NCBI GenBank assembly: GCA_937906455.1 | Contig: CALCYT010000040.1 | Location: 76,707-140,706, forward strand | Reading direction: 5' to 3' | Origin: an uncultured Bacteroidales bacterium | GTDB lineage: Bacteria; Bacteroidota; Bacteroidia; Bacteroidales; F082 | Length of the DNA stretch: 64,000 nt | Shown here: positions 8,088 through 16,473 of the stretch, piece by piece | How the letters are laid out: every line of letters starts with the position of its first letter | Position numbering within the stretch: the first letter of the stretch is position 1 | Translations under genes and position numbers: made by a program | The notes under the pieces: generated by a model | What the model was told of the DNA's origin: nothing | Database searches by the model: none | What the model saw: the letters and a program-made list of their open reading frames with translations, nothing else

Positions 8088-11080
8088 ATTTCCACGCTGC
8101 TTGAGGCTTTGCCGCGTTTAGTGACTATTATCTGCGCAGGTATGCGCTCCTTGAGACTATCGACATGTGATATGATTCCAACCTTCTTGCCGAATTTCTT
8201 CATGTTACCAAGGGCTTGCACGGCCATCTCCAGACTCTCACCGTCCAAGGTGCCGAAACCTTCATCGATGAACAACATATCAACGTTGAGGTTTTCGTCG
8301 TTCAATGCCGCCAAACCTAATGCCAAGGCTAATGAAACAAGGAACGTCTCACCCCCTGACAGTGAAGAGGCACTTCTTAGCTCACCACCCATCTCCTTGT
8401 CCATCACCATGATAGCCAATGAGTTGGAATAACACGTAAGCTCATATCGCTGACTCAGTTTCCTAAGAAAATAATTAGCCTGGTCAAGCAGGATACGCAT
8501 CGTATATGCCTGTGCAACGTCACGGAAATTGTCGGTGGCGGTGGTGCCTATGGCATTGGCAAGTTGAGTCCATAACGATAATTTGTTGGTCATTGCCTGT
8601 AAATCGTCTTTAGCAGCCTGTGCTGACGCGGTGTTTTGGGCATTTATCGAGAGTTTGGTGTGAAGCTCAGCAATAGTTGCAGTTTGCGCCGTCTTTAACT
8701 CCCTTAACTCCGTTAACTCCCTTAAAGTCTTCGCCATAGAATTTTCCACGGAATCATCACCAATTTGATTCTCAATCAGTTTGGCTTGTTCATCCTTCTC
8801 AATCAGATTGAAAACCACCTTTGAGAAACCACTGATAAGGTTGTTTTTGTCGATGTTGTCCCTGATAGCTATTTTACCGCCAAACTCCTCTACCCTGTCG
8901 ATGCCTTCAATTCGCTTGATTCCTTTGGAAATATCATCAATTCCGGCGATTTCTGCACCGATATTAGTGAATTCGTCATTCAAACGTTTCCATTCATCGG
9001 AGAGTCTGTAAAGCATCTGATAAAAGCCGGCACTTGACTTACGCCATTGTTCCTCCCATTTCTCGATGACAATCAACGCGTTGGCATGATTTATCTTTTC
9101 AAAAACGTCTTTTGAAATCTGAGAGACAAGCTCATCACGATTTTTTATCTTTCCATCAATGTCAGCGATTTCATTTTTCAGCGTATTAGCTTTATTTTCA
9201 ATGGCTTTGAAGCTTTTTTCTGCTTCATTTTTTATTTTCAGAAGTGTTTGAACTTGATTTTGAATGCCTTGAGCTTCAACAATTTTAGAATTTATTTCTT
9301 TTATCAACGCGTCCACTGCCAGAATCTTTGAATCGCAGTCTTTCAGACCTTTTTCGAGAATCACCATATCGTAAATCGGTTTGCCATTGCATTCCTTCGT
9401 CAGTTCAGCGTTTATTTTCATAAGCATATTCTGTTCATTGTCAATGCTTTGACTAATAAGTCGCTGTTCCCCTTCCGATTTGTTTTTGGCGTCTTTTGAT
9501 TGCTCAAAATCATTTTTTGCCTCATTCCACGACTTCTCAATCGAGGCGAACAAGGAATCCACGACTCTCTCGTCATGATACTGATGAGAGGTGCTGCCGC
9601 AAAGCGGACAAGGTTTGCCATCCTCGAGTTTCGACCGCAACGATTTCATGTACTCGCCCACCATGTTTTTCTGAGCCTGATACTCCAGATCCTTGGCTTC
9701 ATAGACTGATTTCTTTGCAAGATAATCCTGTTCAACGATATTGAAGTGATTCTTTAAGTTAATCAGTTCATTTGATTTATTTTCAATGACTTGTTTTTTA
9801 TTGATATAATCTTCCAAGAGCTGTTTCACACGCAAATATTTGGTTTTTCTGCCCTCCTGATTAGCAAGTTCCGTTTTATGCGCGTTATAGTCGGAAATTA
9901 GCCTGTTGAGGTTAGCTTCCACAAATTTTGCATTGAATTTTTCGTAATCAGAGATGGTATCTCTCAGAATTTTTTCGGCATCTTTCAATTGTCCGTCAAT
10001 CTGCAAGCCTTCCGACTCCACTAATGTCCTCTGATTTTGCAAAGCCACCTTCTCTTTTTTATATTCATCAATTTTCTTCTCACCCTTTTCTGCATCCTGT
10101 AAAATATTGACAATCAATGTAATTTGCTCATACATCGATTTATTTTCTGATTGATCGTCAATTTTGCGACCAAGTTCTTCGGCTTTTGACATCAACGTTG
10201 ACTTTTCTTCCAGCATTTTCTTATAAGATGCCTGTAAATCAGCGAGTTGTAATTTATATTCGTCTATTTCGAGACGTAGTCTTTCAAGATTTTCAAGATT
10301 TCGGAGGTCTTGCTCAAGTTTTTTAGTTTCAAGTTCGTTTTTGTTCAACAGTTCACGGTTTTTAGCAAGCTCATCGTTCAATAATGCCATTTCATCAGCT
10401 GAAAGGATATTCTTATTCAACGAGTTATACAGTTCATTGGCTTTATCGACATCATTTTTTGCGTCGTTTTTCTTCCTTCCGACAATCTCGGCGATTTTCG
10501 AGTAAATCTCGGTTCCTGTCAGCATCTCGAGGATTTCCGTTTGCTTTGCTTTTTCTGATGTCAGGAAGGTGTTGAACTGACCTTGCGCGAGCATCACAGA
10601 GCGCACAAATTGGTCGTAGGTCAGTCCGACTAATTCTGTAATTTGTTGATTTACAGCATCAATTTTGGTTTCAATAACAATTCTTTCGTCGCCTTTCGTC
10701 ACCTCAAGCTTCCGGCGGTTTGTCATGTCATATTTGCCATTACGTGTGCGGTGCATCTGCCAAGTGGCTATATAATGCTCGTTTCCTATTGCGAACCACA
10801 GCTCAGCCTTGCCGTCGTTGGTACCTTTCCGCAACACGTTGGTGGTGCTTTGCATATTAGTGATGCCGTTTTCAGTCTTCTCCTTGTTCTTTGTATTCTC
10901 GTAACGTGGTGATTTGTCGTACAATGCGAGCGTTATAGCGTCCAAAATCGTGCTTTTGCCGCTTCCCGTCTCACCGGTTATAAGGAACAACGGCTCGGCG
11001 GCCAAAACGCCTTCAGAGAAGCTTATTTCGGCGTTTTCGATTGAGTTTATGTTCTCTATTATTATTTTTTCTACTTTCAT
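8075..11080 (-). CDS. sbcC: SbcC-type SMC-like exonuclease subunit
   Basis: The start is set at 11080: its ATG overlaps the sbcD stop as ATGA, and the product begins MKVEKIIIENINSI as the family does. The 1001-residue protein has a Walker A (GETGSGKST) near residue 35. Two long coiled-coil halves flank a zinc-hook CPLCG near residue 490. The ABC signature SLSGGETFLVSLALA and Walker B MLFIDEGFGTLD are near the C-terminus. With SbcD it forms the cytoplasmic Rad50/Mre11-like nuclease that opens hairpins and processes double-strand breaks. It is translationally coupled to sbcD and terminated by a hairpin overlapping its stop codon. Confidence 0.95.
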   Translation of the reverse strand: MKVEKIIIENINSIENAEISFSEGVLAAEPLFLITGETGSGKSTILDAITLALYDKSPRYENTKNKEKTENGITNMQSTTNVLRKGTNDGKAELWFAIGNEHYIATWQMHRTRNGKYDMTNRRKLEVTKGDERIVIETKIDAVNQQITELVGLTYDQFVRSVMLAQGQFNTFLTSEKAKQTEILEMLTGTEIYSKIAEIVGRKKNDAKNDVDKANELYNSLNKNILSADEMALLNDELAKNRELLNKNELETKKLEQDLRNLENLERLRLEIDEYKLQLADLQASYKKMLEEKSTLMSKAEELGRKIDDQSENKSMYEQITLIVNILQDAEKGEKKIDEYKKEKVALQNQRTLVESEGLQIDGQLKDAEKILRDTISDYEKFNAKFVEANLNRLISDYNAHKTELANQEGRKTKYLRVKQLLEDYINKKQVIENKSNELINLKNHFNIVEQDYLAKKSVYEAKDLEYQAQKNMVGEYMKSLRSKLEDGKPCPLCGSTSHQYHDERVVDSLFASIEKSWNEAKNDFEQSKDAKNKSEGEQRLISQSIDNEQNMLMKINAELTKECNGKPIYDMVILEKGLKDCDSKILAVDALIKEINSKIVEAQGIQNQVQTLLKIKNEAEKSFKAIENKANTLKNEIADIDGKIKNRDELVSQISKDVFEKINHANALIVIEKWEEQWRKSSAGFYQMLYRLSDEWKRLNDEFTNIGAEIAGIDDISKGIKRIEGIDRVEEFGGKIAIRDNIDKNNLISGFSKVVFNLIEKDEQAKLIENQIGDDSVENSMAKTLRELTELRELKTAQTATIAELHTKLSINAQNTASAQAAKDDLQAMTNKLSLWTQLANAIGTTATDNFRDVAQAYTMRILLDQANYFLRKLSQRYELTCYSNSLAIMVMDKEMGGELRSASSLSGGETFLVSLALALGLAALNDENLNVDMLFIDEGFGTLDGESLEMAVQALGNMKKFGKKVGIISHVDSLKERIPAQIIVTKRGKASSSVEIKKS

Positions 11081-12282
11081 TGCAAATCTTGAGCCTCCTC
11101 GCACACTATTTTAAACATTTCCTTCAGCTCATCGGGCATCTCGCAGCCGTTTTTCTTCTGATATACTGAACAACCAAGCTCGAACGGACTCTTCGCCTTT
11201 AACTCATGTAAAGTCCTAACTTCTTGAAGCTCATCACCTTCCGCCTTGTCAGGAAAATAAGATTGTATGCCGCAAAACATGGCGTTGTGACCATCGAAAG
11301 CCTGCAACATCGCGGCGGTCTCTGTCTGTGTGAGCGGTTTGTCCGCTTGCACATGAACCCGCACGTATGCCTTATCATCAAGAATTTCAATGAGTTGCAT
11401 CATGACAGTCTCAAACGGCAGAGCGTCATCGTAACCTTTTGGTTTGAAAGGGAAATCGACTATGGGAATCAGTGTTTTAAGCGGAACAACCCTCGTTTCG
11501 GCCTTCCCTTTCTCAATATTTACTGCTGCGACTGAATGCTGATAATTCTCATTGAACGAAATCGGGAATGGCGAGCCTGCATATCGCATATTCTCAATCC
11601 CTTTGATGGCCTGCGGAAAATGAATATGTCCGAAAGCCCAGTAATCGATTCCGTGGACATCTGTAAAGTCTTGAACATCAAGGGTTTCCAATTTGCCAAT
11701 GATATCCGGGCTATGGCCTGTGATGTCAGCACTACGGACAGCAAGGTGTCCCATTGCCACAACACATTGATTATCAGTGTATTCCGGACGCCTTTTCAGA
11801 TGTTCCAACAACTTGTCATATATATTTTGATTGCCATTCAGATAAGGGACTGCCAGAACCCAACCGATTATCTCCCCTTTTTTTGTTATAGGAATCTCTA
11901 TCTTCGAGGCATCGAAATTCAAAGCATTATCAGCGGTAACAGTTTGATAATCAATCATTCCGACGACAGAGACATTGAAAGCCTCCCACAAAGGACGCGG
12001 TGCCTCAAGCCGAGATGGCGAGTCGTGGTTCCCACTGGTGATAATTATCTGTAAATCATCGTCAAGACGCGACAATTCAACAATGAAATTATAATATAAC
12101 CGTTGGGATACTATCGTAGGAGTGGCGGTATGAAAGACGTCGCCCGAAACAACCATCACATCGGGTTTCTCCTTGATTATTATTGACTTAAGCTGTTCAA
12201 AGAAGAACTTATGCTCTTCCTCTCGGCTATAATTGTGAAAAATTTGTCCGATATGCCAGTCAGCAGTGTGTATTATCTTCAT
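11077..12282 (-). CDS. sbcD: SbcD/Mre11-type exonuclease subunit
   Basis: A 401-residue metallophosphoesterase. The metal-binding motifs appear in order: HTADWHIGQ (residues 5-13), VVSGDVFHTATP, TSGNHDSPSRL, VAMGHLAV and FGHIHFPQ. This is the nuclease subunit of the SbcCD complex. The C-terminal part (about 270-401) corresponds to the SbcD capping/SbcC-binding region. The gene overlaps sbcC by 4 bases, a classic coupled pair. The upstream neighbour (GH20) is divergent; no perfect -7 box was found in the 94-base gap on this strand. Confidence 0.95.
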   Translation of the reverse strand: MKIIHTADWHIGQIFHNYSREEEHKFFFEQLKSIIIKEKPDVMVVSGDVFHTATPTIVSQRLYYNFIVELSRLDDDLQIIITSGNHDSPSRLEAPRPLWEAFNVSVVGMIDYQTVTADNALNFDASKIEIPITKKGEIIGWVLAVPYLNGNQNIYDKLLEHLKRRPEYTDNQCVVAMGHLAVRSADITGHSPDIIGKLETLDVQDFTDVHGIDYWAFGHIHFPQAIKGIENMRYAGSPFPISFNENYQHSVAAVNIEKGKAETRVVPLKTLIPIVDFPFKPKGYDDALPFETVMMQLIEILDDKAYVRVHVQADKPLTQTETAAMLQAFDGHNAMFCGIQSYFPDKAEGDELQEVRTLHELKAKSPFELGCSVYQKKNGCEMPDELKEMFKIVCEEAQDLQ

Positions 12283-12376
12283 CGTATTGAAAAACAGGTT
12301 GTAAAATTACAAAAAATATTTCAATCGTATTATTTTTTTTTATACTTTAGCACCGAAATTTTAAAAATTAAAGTCA

Positions 12377-14695
12377 ATGAGAAACTTTACCTTAACCATA
12401 ATCGGATTACTTGCGCTGACATTCACTGCTTGCCGGCAAACCAAAACAGAAACCATTGATTATCAGGTAGTTCCATTGCCTAAAGAGATAAATTTGCAAG
12501 ATGGGAAGCCCTTTGTGCTAAGCAAAAAAACCGTAATCACCTATCCGAGATTGCACAGGGAATTGCAAAATGAGGCCGAGTTGCTCGCAGATTATATGGA
12601 AGACATCTTGGGCTATCGTCCCGGTGTGAAATGCACCTACAATTACATGATTAATGCCATAAATCTTAAGATTGAGGATGGCGACTTCCGCAATGATGAC
12701 GCTTATCAACTCATTGTAAATGAAAAGAATATAGAGATTATATCAAGTAATACTTCAGGTGTTTTCTATGGCATTCAAACGTTACGAAAGAGTCTTCCGA
12801 TAATGGATGGCTACGACAAAATCACGCTTCCGGCGGTGACAGTCAACGACTGGCCGCGCTTTGCGTATCGTGGCATGCATCTTGATGTGAGTCGTCATTT
12901 CTTCCCTCTTGACTCTGTCAAAGTGTATATCGATGCGATGGCGGTGCACAATGTCAACAAGTTACACCTTCATCTCACTGACGACCAGGGATGGCGTGTG
13001 GAAATCAAGAAATATCCACGGCTTACTGAGATAGGTGCATGGCGTTCAGGCACTTTGATAGGCAAATCGATGGCATACGACAACATCCGTCACGGAGGCT
13101 ATTACACACAGGAAGAGCTGAAAAACCTCGTGGCATACGCTGAGGCTCGTCACATCACCATCATTCCGGAGATAGACCTCCCTGGACACATGCTGGCGGC
13201 ACTTGCGAGTTATCCTGAGCTGGGTTGCACAGGCGGCCCCTATGAAGTTTGGAGACGTTGGGGCGTGTCGGAAGACGTGATATGCGCAGGCAATGAAAAA
13301 GCGATGCAATTCCTTGAAAATGTGTTACTTGAGGTGATGGAAATCTTCCCGAGCGAATATATCCACATAGGTGGTGACGAGGTGCCGAGAGAGCGGTGGA
13401 AAGAATGCCCGAAATGTCAGTCTCAAATCAAGAAATTGGGCTTAAAGGGCGATGACAAGCATTCTGCAGAGGACTATCTGCAAAGCTATGTCATGTCACG
13501 CATAGAGAAATTCATTGAAAATCACGGGCGACATATCATAGGATGGGATGAGATGCTCGATGGAGAGCTTGCCCCCAACGCCACCGTGATGAGCTGGCGA
13601 GGCAGCGACGGAGGCTACAAAGCCGCGAAAATGCACCATAACGTCATCATGACACCCAACGACTACCTCTATTTCGATTATTATCAGACACTTGACACCG
13701 ATGCCGAGCCTTGTTCCATAGGCGGATATAACCCCGTTAAGAAGGTGTATTCCTACGACCCTATCCCCGATGGACTGAGTCAAGACGAGGAAAAATACAT
13801 TCTTGGTCCTCAAGCCAACATCTGGACAGAATATACCAGCGAGCTTAACATATTGTTATACAGGATGTTGCCTCGTATAGGCGCACTCTCCGAGATACAG
13901 TGGTGCTCGCCGGAGCAGAAAAACTACGAGGACTGGGTGCTGCGCGAATATCGCCTCACCAAACTATATGATTTGTACAAATGGAACTATGCCACGCATA
14001 TATTCGACATCGACGTGCGTATCATCCCTAACGTTAAAGAGGGCTTCATTGAGATAAACATGTCGAAGCTGATAGATGGCGACATGATGTATTCCATTGA
14101 CCATCAAGAGTTTAAAAAATACACCGAGCCGTTGAGGATTACTAAGAACTGTCATTTCGAGTGTTATGTAATATACACCGACGGAAGCAAGGGTTACACC
14201 TTCAGCACTGACTTCGATTTAAGCAAATCCTCGATGAAGCCTATTATTTTGAAGGAGCAGCCTCACAGGAACTACGCTTATAACGGTGCCGATGTGCTGA
14301 TTGACGGCTTGAAAGGTGGCGGCAACTACCGCAGCGGACGTTGGCTCGGATTCTTCGGCAATGCCCTTGATGCCACCATAAACCTGTTAGAACCCACCGA
14401 AATCAGTGAGGTGAGGTTCAACTGTAACATTAACATGAAGGATTGGATTTTCAACGCCAAATCGGTGAAAGTGCTTGTCTCTGACGACGGTTTGCGTTTC
14501 ATGGAGGTCTTCGAGCAAGACTTCAGCATGCTTCCTGACGACTTTGCCGAGAGCATTTACACCGTCAACGTGCAGTTTGAGCCGGTGGAGGCACTGTACG
14601 TGGAGATAGTCATCGAGCCATTCAATTGTCCCGAAGGTCATGCCGGATATGGCTATCCTGCCTGGGTTTTCGTCGATGAGATAAGCGTTTATTAA
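12377..14695 (+). CDS. GH20 beta-N-acetylhexosaminidase lipoprotein
   Basis: A 772-residue protein with an SPII signal (MRNFTLTIIGLLALTFTAC). A GH20b N-domain (about 25-150) is followed by the GH20 TIM barrel (about 155-500) with RGMHLDVSRHFFP, KLHLHLTDDQGWR and the catalytic Asp-Glu pair in HIGGDEVP near residue 334. The C-terminus (about 620-772) looks like a beta-sandwich of the F5/8-type C (CBM32-like) class. It should release terminal GlcNAc or GalNAc from glycans at the cell surface or periplasm. It converges with the PNGase-like gene 13 bases downstream. Only an imperfect -7 box (TATACTTTAG at 12341) was seen. Confidence 0.93.
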   Translation: MRNFTLTIIGLLALTFTACRQTKTETIDYQVVPLPKEINLQDGKPFVLSKKTVITYPRLHRELQNEAELLADYMEDILGYRPGVKCTYNYMINAINLKIEDGDFRNDDAYQLIVNEKNIEIISSNTSGVFYGIQTLRKSLPIMDGYDKITLPAVTVNDWPRFAYRGMHLDVSRHFFPLDSVKVYIDAMAVHNVNKLHLHLTDDQGWRVEIKKYPRLTEIGAWRSGTLIGKSMAYDNIRHGGYYTQEELKNLVAYAEARHITIIPEIDLPGHMLAALASYPELGCTGGPYEVWRRWGVSEDVICAGNEKAMQFLENVLLEVMEIFPSEYIHIGGDEVPRERWKECPKCQSQIKKLGLKGDDKHSAEDYLQSYVMSRIEKFIENHGRHIIGWDEMLDGELAPNATVMSWRGSDGGYKAAKMHHNVIMTPNDYLYFDYYQTLDTDAEPCSIGGYNPVKKVYSYDPIPDGLSQDEEKYILGPQANIWTEYTSELNILLYRMLPRIGALSEIQWCSPEQKNYEDWVLREYRLTKLYDLYKWNYATHIFDIDVRIIPNVKEGFIEINMSKLIDGDMMYSIDHQEFKKYTEPLRITKNCHFECYVIYTDGSKGYTFSTDFDLSKSSMKPIILKEQPHRNYAYNGADVLIDGLKGGGNYRSGRWLGFFGNALDATINLLEPTEISEVRFNCNINMKDWIFNAKSVKVLVSDDGLRFMEVFEQDFSMLPDDFAESIYTVNVQFEPVEALYVEIVIEPFNCPEGHAGYGYPAWVFVDEISVY

Positions 14696-14708
14696 GCTTT
14701 AAGACACC

Positions 14709-16397
14709 TTATCGGGTGAGTCCCGTCAAGATGCCGCTCACCATCCAATGCGAGAAGCTCCCACCCTCGTCAGCACCTTGCGGGATGGCAACGGTAATGG
14801 TGTGATGCCCCGGTTTCAAGTCACTCAAGTCGAAATAAACCGGATTAGTGGCAGTACCCGGACACCATCCGGAGCGCGACAAATCTGATGACGAGACGCC
14901 GTTCCAGAAATTGCCCGAAACAGGGTTGTATTCTCTGTAAGTAGCACAGTCACAACGCCATGGGGTGTATTTGAACACTTTGTCGCCATCGATGATGATA
15001 GTATTTTCTTTCGGGTTGAACTCATCGCCGCCGCCCCAGCCTCCGTGACCTGTGGTTATATATCTAAGGCTAAGATTATCAACGCCTTCAGGAATATCAA
15101 ACTCCACTGTCAAGCTGTCGGTTTCAAACAGACGGCCATAGTTCTGTCCCGACATCTCCATCACGTTGCAGGTGTTGAACAAAGGCAGGCTCCAGCGGTT
15201 GTTTTTCGACACATCGCCATCGTAATCCTGTGGATACGCCACCAAATCAAGCGAGATTTTATGTCCGCCGCCGTCGTAATTGCCAATGAAAGCACCAATC
15301 AAGACATCGCCTGAGAGCCTGTCGGAAAGCTCCGAAATCTCCATCTTGTAATATGACTCGTCCTCCCATTCAAGTCCGTCGATTTTCACCCTGTCATTGA
15401 AATGCCTCACGCCAAAAGGAGTGAAAAACCTAACAAGCTCCACGATGGGCATATAGTTGTCGGTCAGACGTATTCCCTGATACTTCTTACCATTTCTATC
15501 ATATTGATATGGAATGACTTCAATGCTGTCAATTAAAGCATTACTTAAAGATAGTTCCTTATCCATCGGGATTACAAAAACCGAGCCTGTACGGTCGTAT
15601 GCGTCGCCATTTGAGTGCTGACGCAGCTCAGCGAAAATCTGATAATGCTCAGGTAAAACCGGCAGATTAACACGTTTCACAACGATGGTTCCGTATGAGA
15701 AATGAATCACAGTGTCGAACGGAATCTCGCCTTTGAATTTTTCGATTTTTGCGAAATGAATCTGCTCGTCATCAAAAATCTTGGTCCGTATTATCAGCTT
15801 CTCCTTATTAATATTGTTCAGTTCTTTTCCTGTTTTTCTAATGCCAAGATTATCAGGGATTAAGCTCTTTTTCAGTTTTCTGTCTTTCTTAATTGATTTC
15901 AAATCCATGATACGGTTGCCGTTGATTGCCTGACGCACCATCACGCCTTTAAGATAGCCTCGTGATGTCACTGGCGACGCGTCATAGCCGGGAGTTTCAG
16001 TCATCCAAACCTCAATTGTGTTTGAATTTATCGATGTCTTATATTTTTTGCAATCATAACCATTCAGCTTCTCCTCGCCCACATTTTCAAACGATACATC
16101 ATTGTTTTTCAATGGATAAGAATAAAAATACGATTCTCCGTCAGGATAATTCATCTGAAAATAAGCTGAATCGGCGTCATAGTCAACGAAAGTGAAGTCT
16201 GTTGACAAACCCTGAATCAATATTCCGTCGAAATCCTGTATATCGTTGATTTTCAATTGATTTTTATAACGCAAGACCTCACGGAAAGATGTGTCGCCGC
16301 TGTCAGAACCGAGCATATATGACTGATACACAAGGCGTTGTTGTGCAGAAACGGTGATTGTGGCGAATAACGCCAAAATTGATAACATGTGTTTCAT
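14709..16397 (-). CDS. PNGase F-like peptide:N-glycosidase with extra N-terminal domain
   Basis: Start placed at 16397 (MKHMLSILALFATITVSAQ, an SPI signal) because a -7 box lies just upstream at 16413-16420; the frame is open further upstream. The 562-residue product has the two PNGase F jelly-roll domains in its C-terminal half. DAYDRTGSVFVIP carries Asp265 and Asp268, of which Asp268 resembles the family's catalytic Asp; TGHGGWGGGDEF carries Glu459. The hallmark RCDC and WCPG blocks follow. Such enzymes cleave whole N-glycans from Asn. Residues about 20-190 form a separate beta-rich domain similar in style to GLPGLI/DUF4412 proteins or the N-terminal bowl domain of PNGase F-II-type enzymes. 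Activity is likely but unproven. Confidence 0.82.
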   Translation of the reverse strand: MKHMLSILALFATITVSAQQRLVYQSYMLGSDSGDTSFREVLRYKNQLKINDIQDFDGILIQGLSTDFTFVDYDADSAYFQMNYPDGESYFYSYPLKNNDVSFENVGEEKLNGYDCKKYKTSINSNTIEVWMTETPGYDASPVTSRGYLKGVMVRQAINGNRIMDLKSIKKDRKLKKSLIPDNLGIRKTGKELNNINKEKLIIRTKIFDDEQIHFAKIEKFKGEIPFDTVIHFSYGTIVVKRVNLPVLPEHYQIFAELRQHSNGDAYDRTGSVFVIPMDKELSLSNALIDSIEVIPYQYDRNGKKYQGIRLTDNYMPIVELVRFFTPFGVRHFNDRVKIDGLEWEDESYYKMEISELSDRLSGDVLIGAFIGNYDGGGHKISLDLVAYPQDYDGDVSKNNRWSLPLFNTCNVMEMSGQNYGRLFETDSLTVEFDIPEGVDNLSLRYITTGHGGWGGGDEFNPKENTIIIDGDKVFKYTPWRCDCATYREYNPVSGNFWNGVSSSDLSRSGWCPGTATNPVYFDLSDLKPGHHTITVAIPQGADEGGSFSHWMVSGILTGLTR

Positions 16398-16412
16398 GAT
16401 GAAAAATTTTTG

Positions 16413-16420
16413 CAAATATA
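16413..16420 (-). promoter_or_regulatory. -7 box for PNGase-like gene
   Basis: Plus-strand CAAATATA reads TATATTTG on the minus strand, 15 bases before the ATG at 16397. It is separated by only 11 bases from the divergent -7 box at 16432-16439. Confidence 0.6.
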
Positions 16421-16431
16421 AAAATATTTTG

Positions 16432-16439
16432 TAAATTTG
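16432..16439 (+). promoter_or_regulatory. -7 box for S9 peptidase gene
   Basis: TAAATTTG matches TAnnTTTG, 34 bases before the ATG at 16474. The two divergent cores are so close that RNA polymerase can probably occupy only one at a time. Confidence 0.6.
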
Positions 16440-16473
16440 CAGTGTTGTATTGAAAAATTTAAATTTCAGTGAT

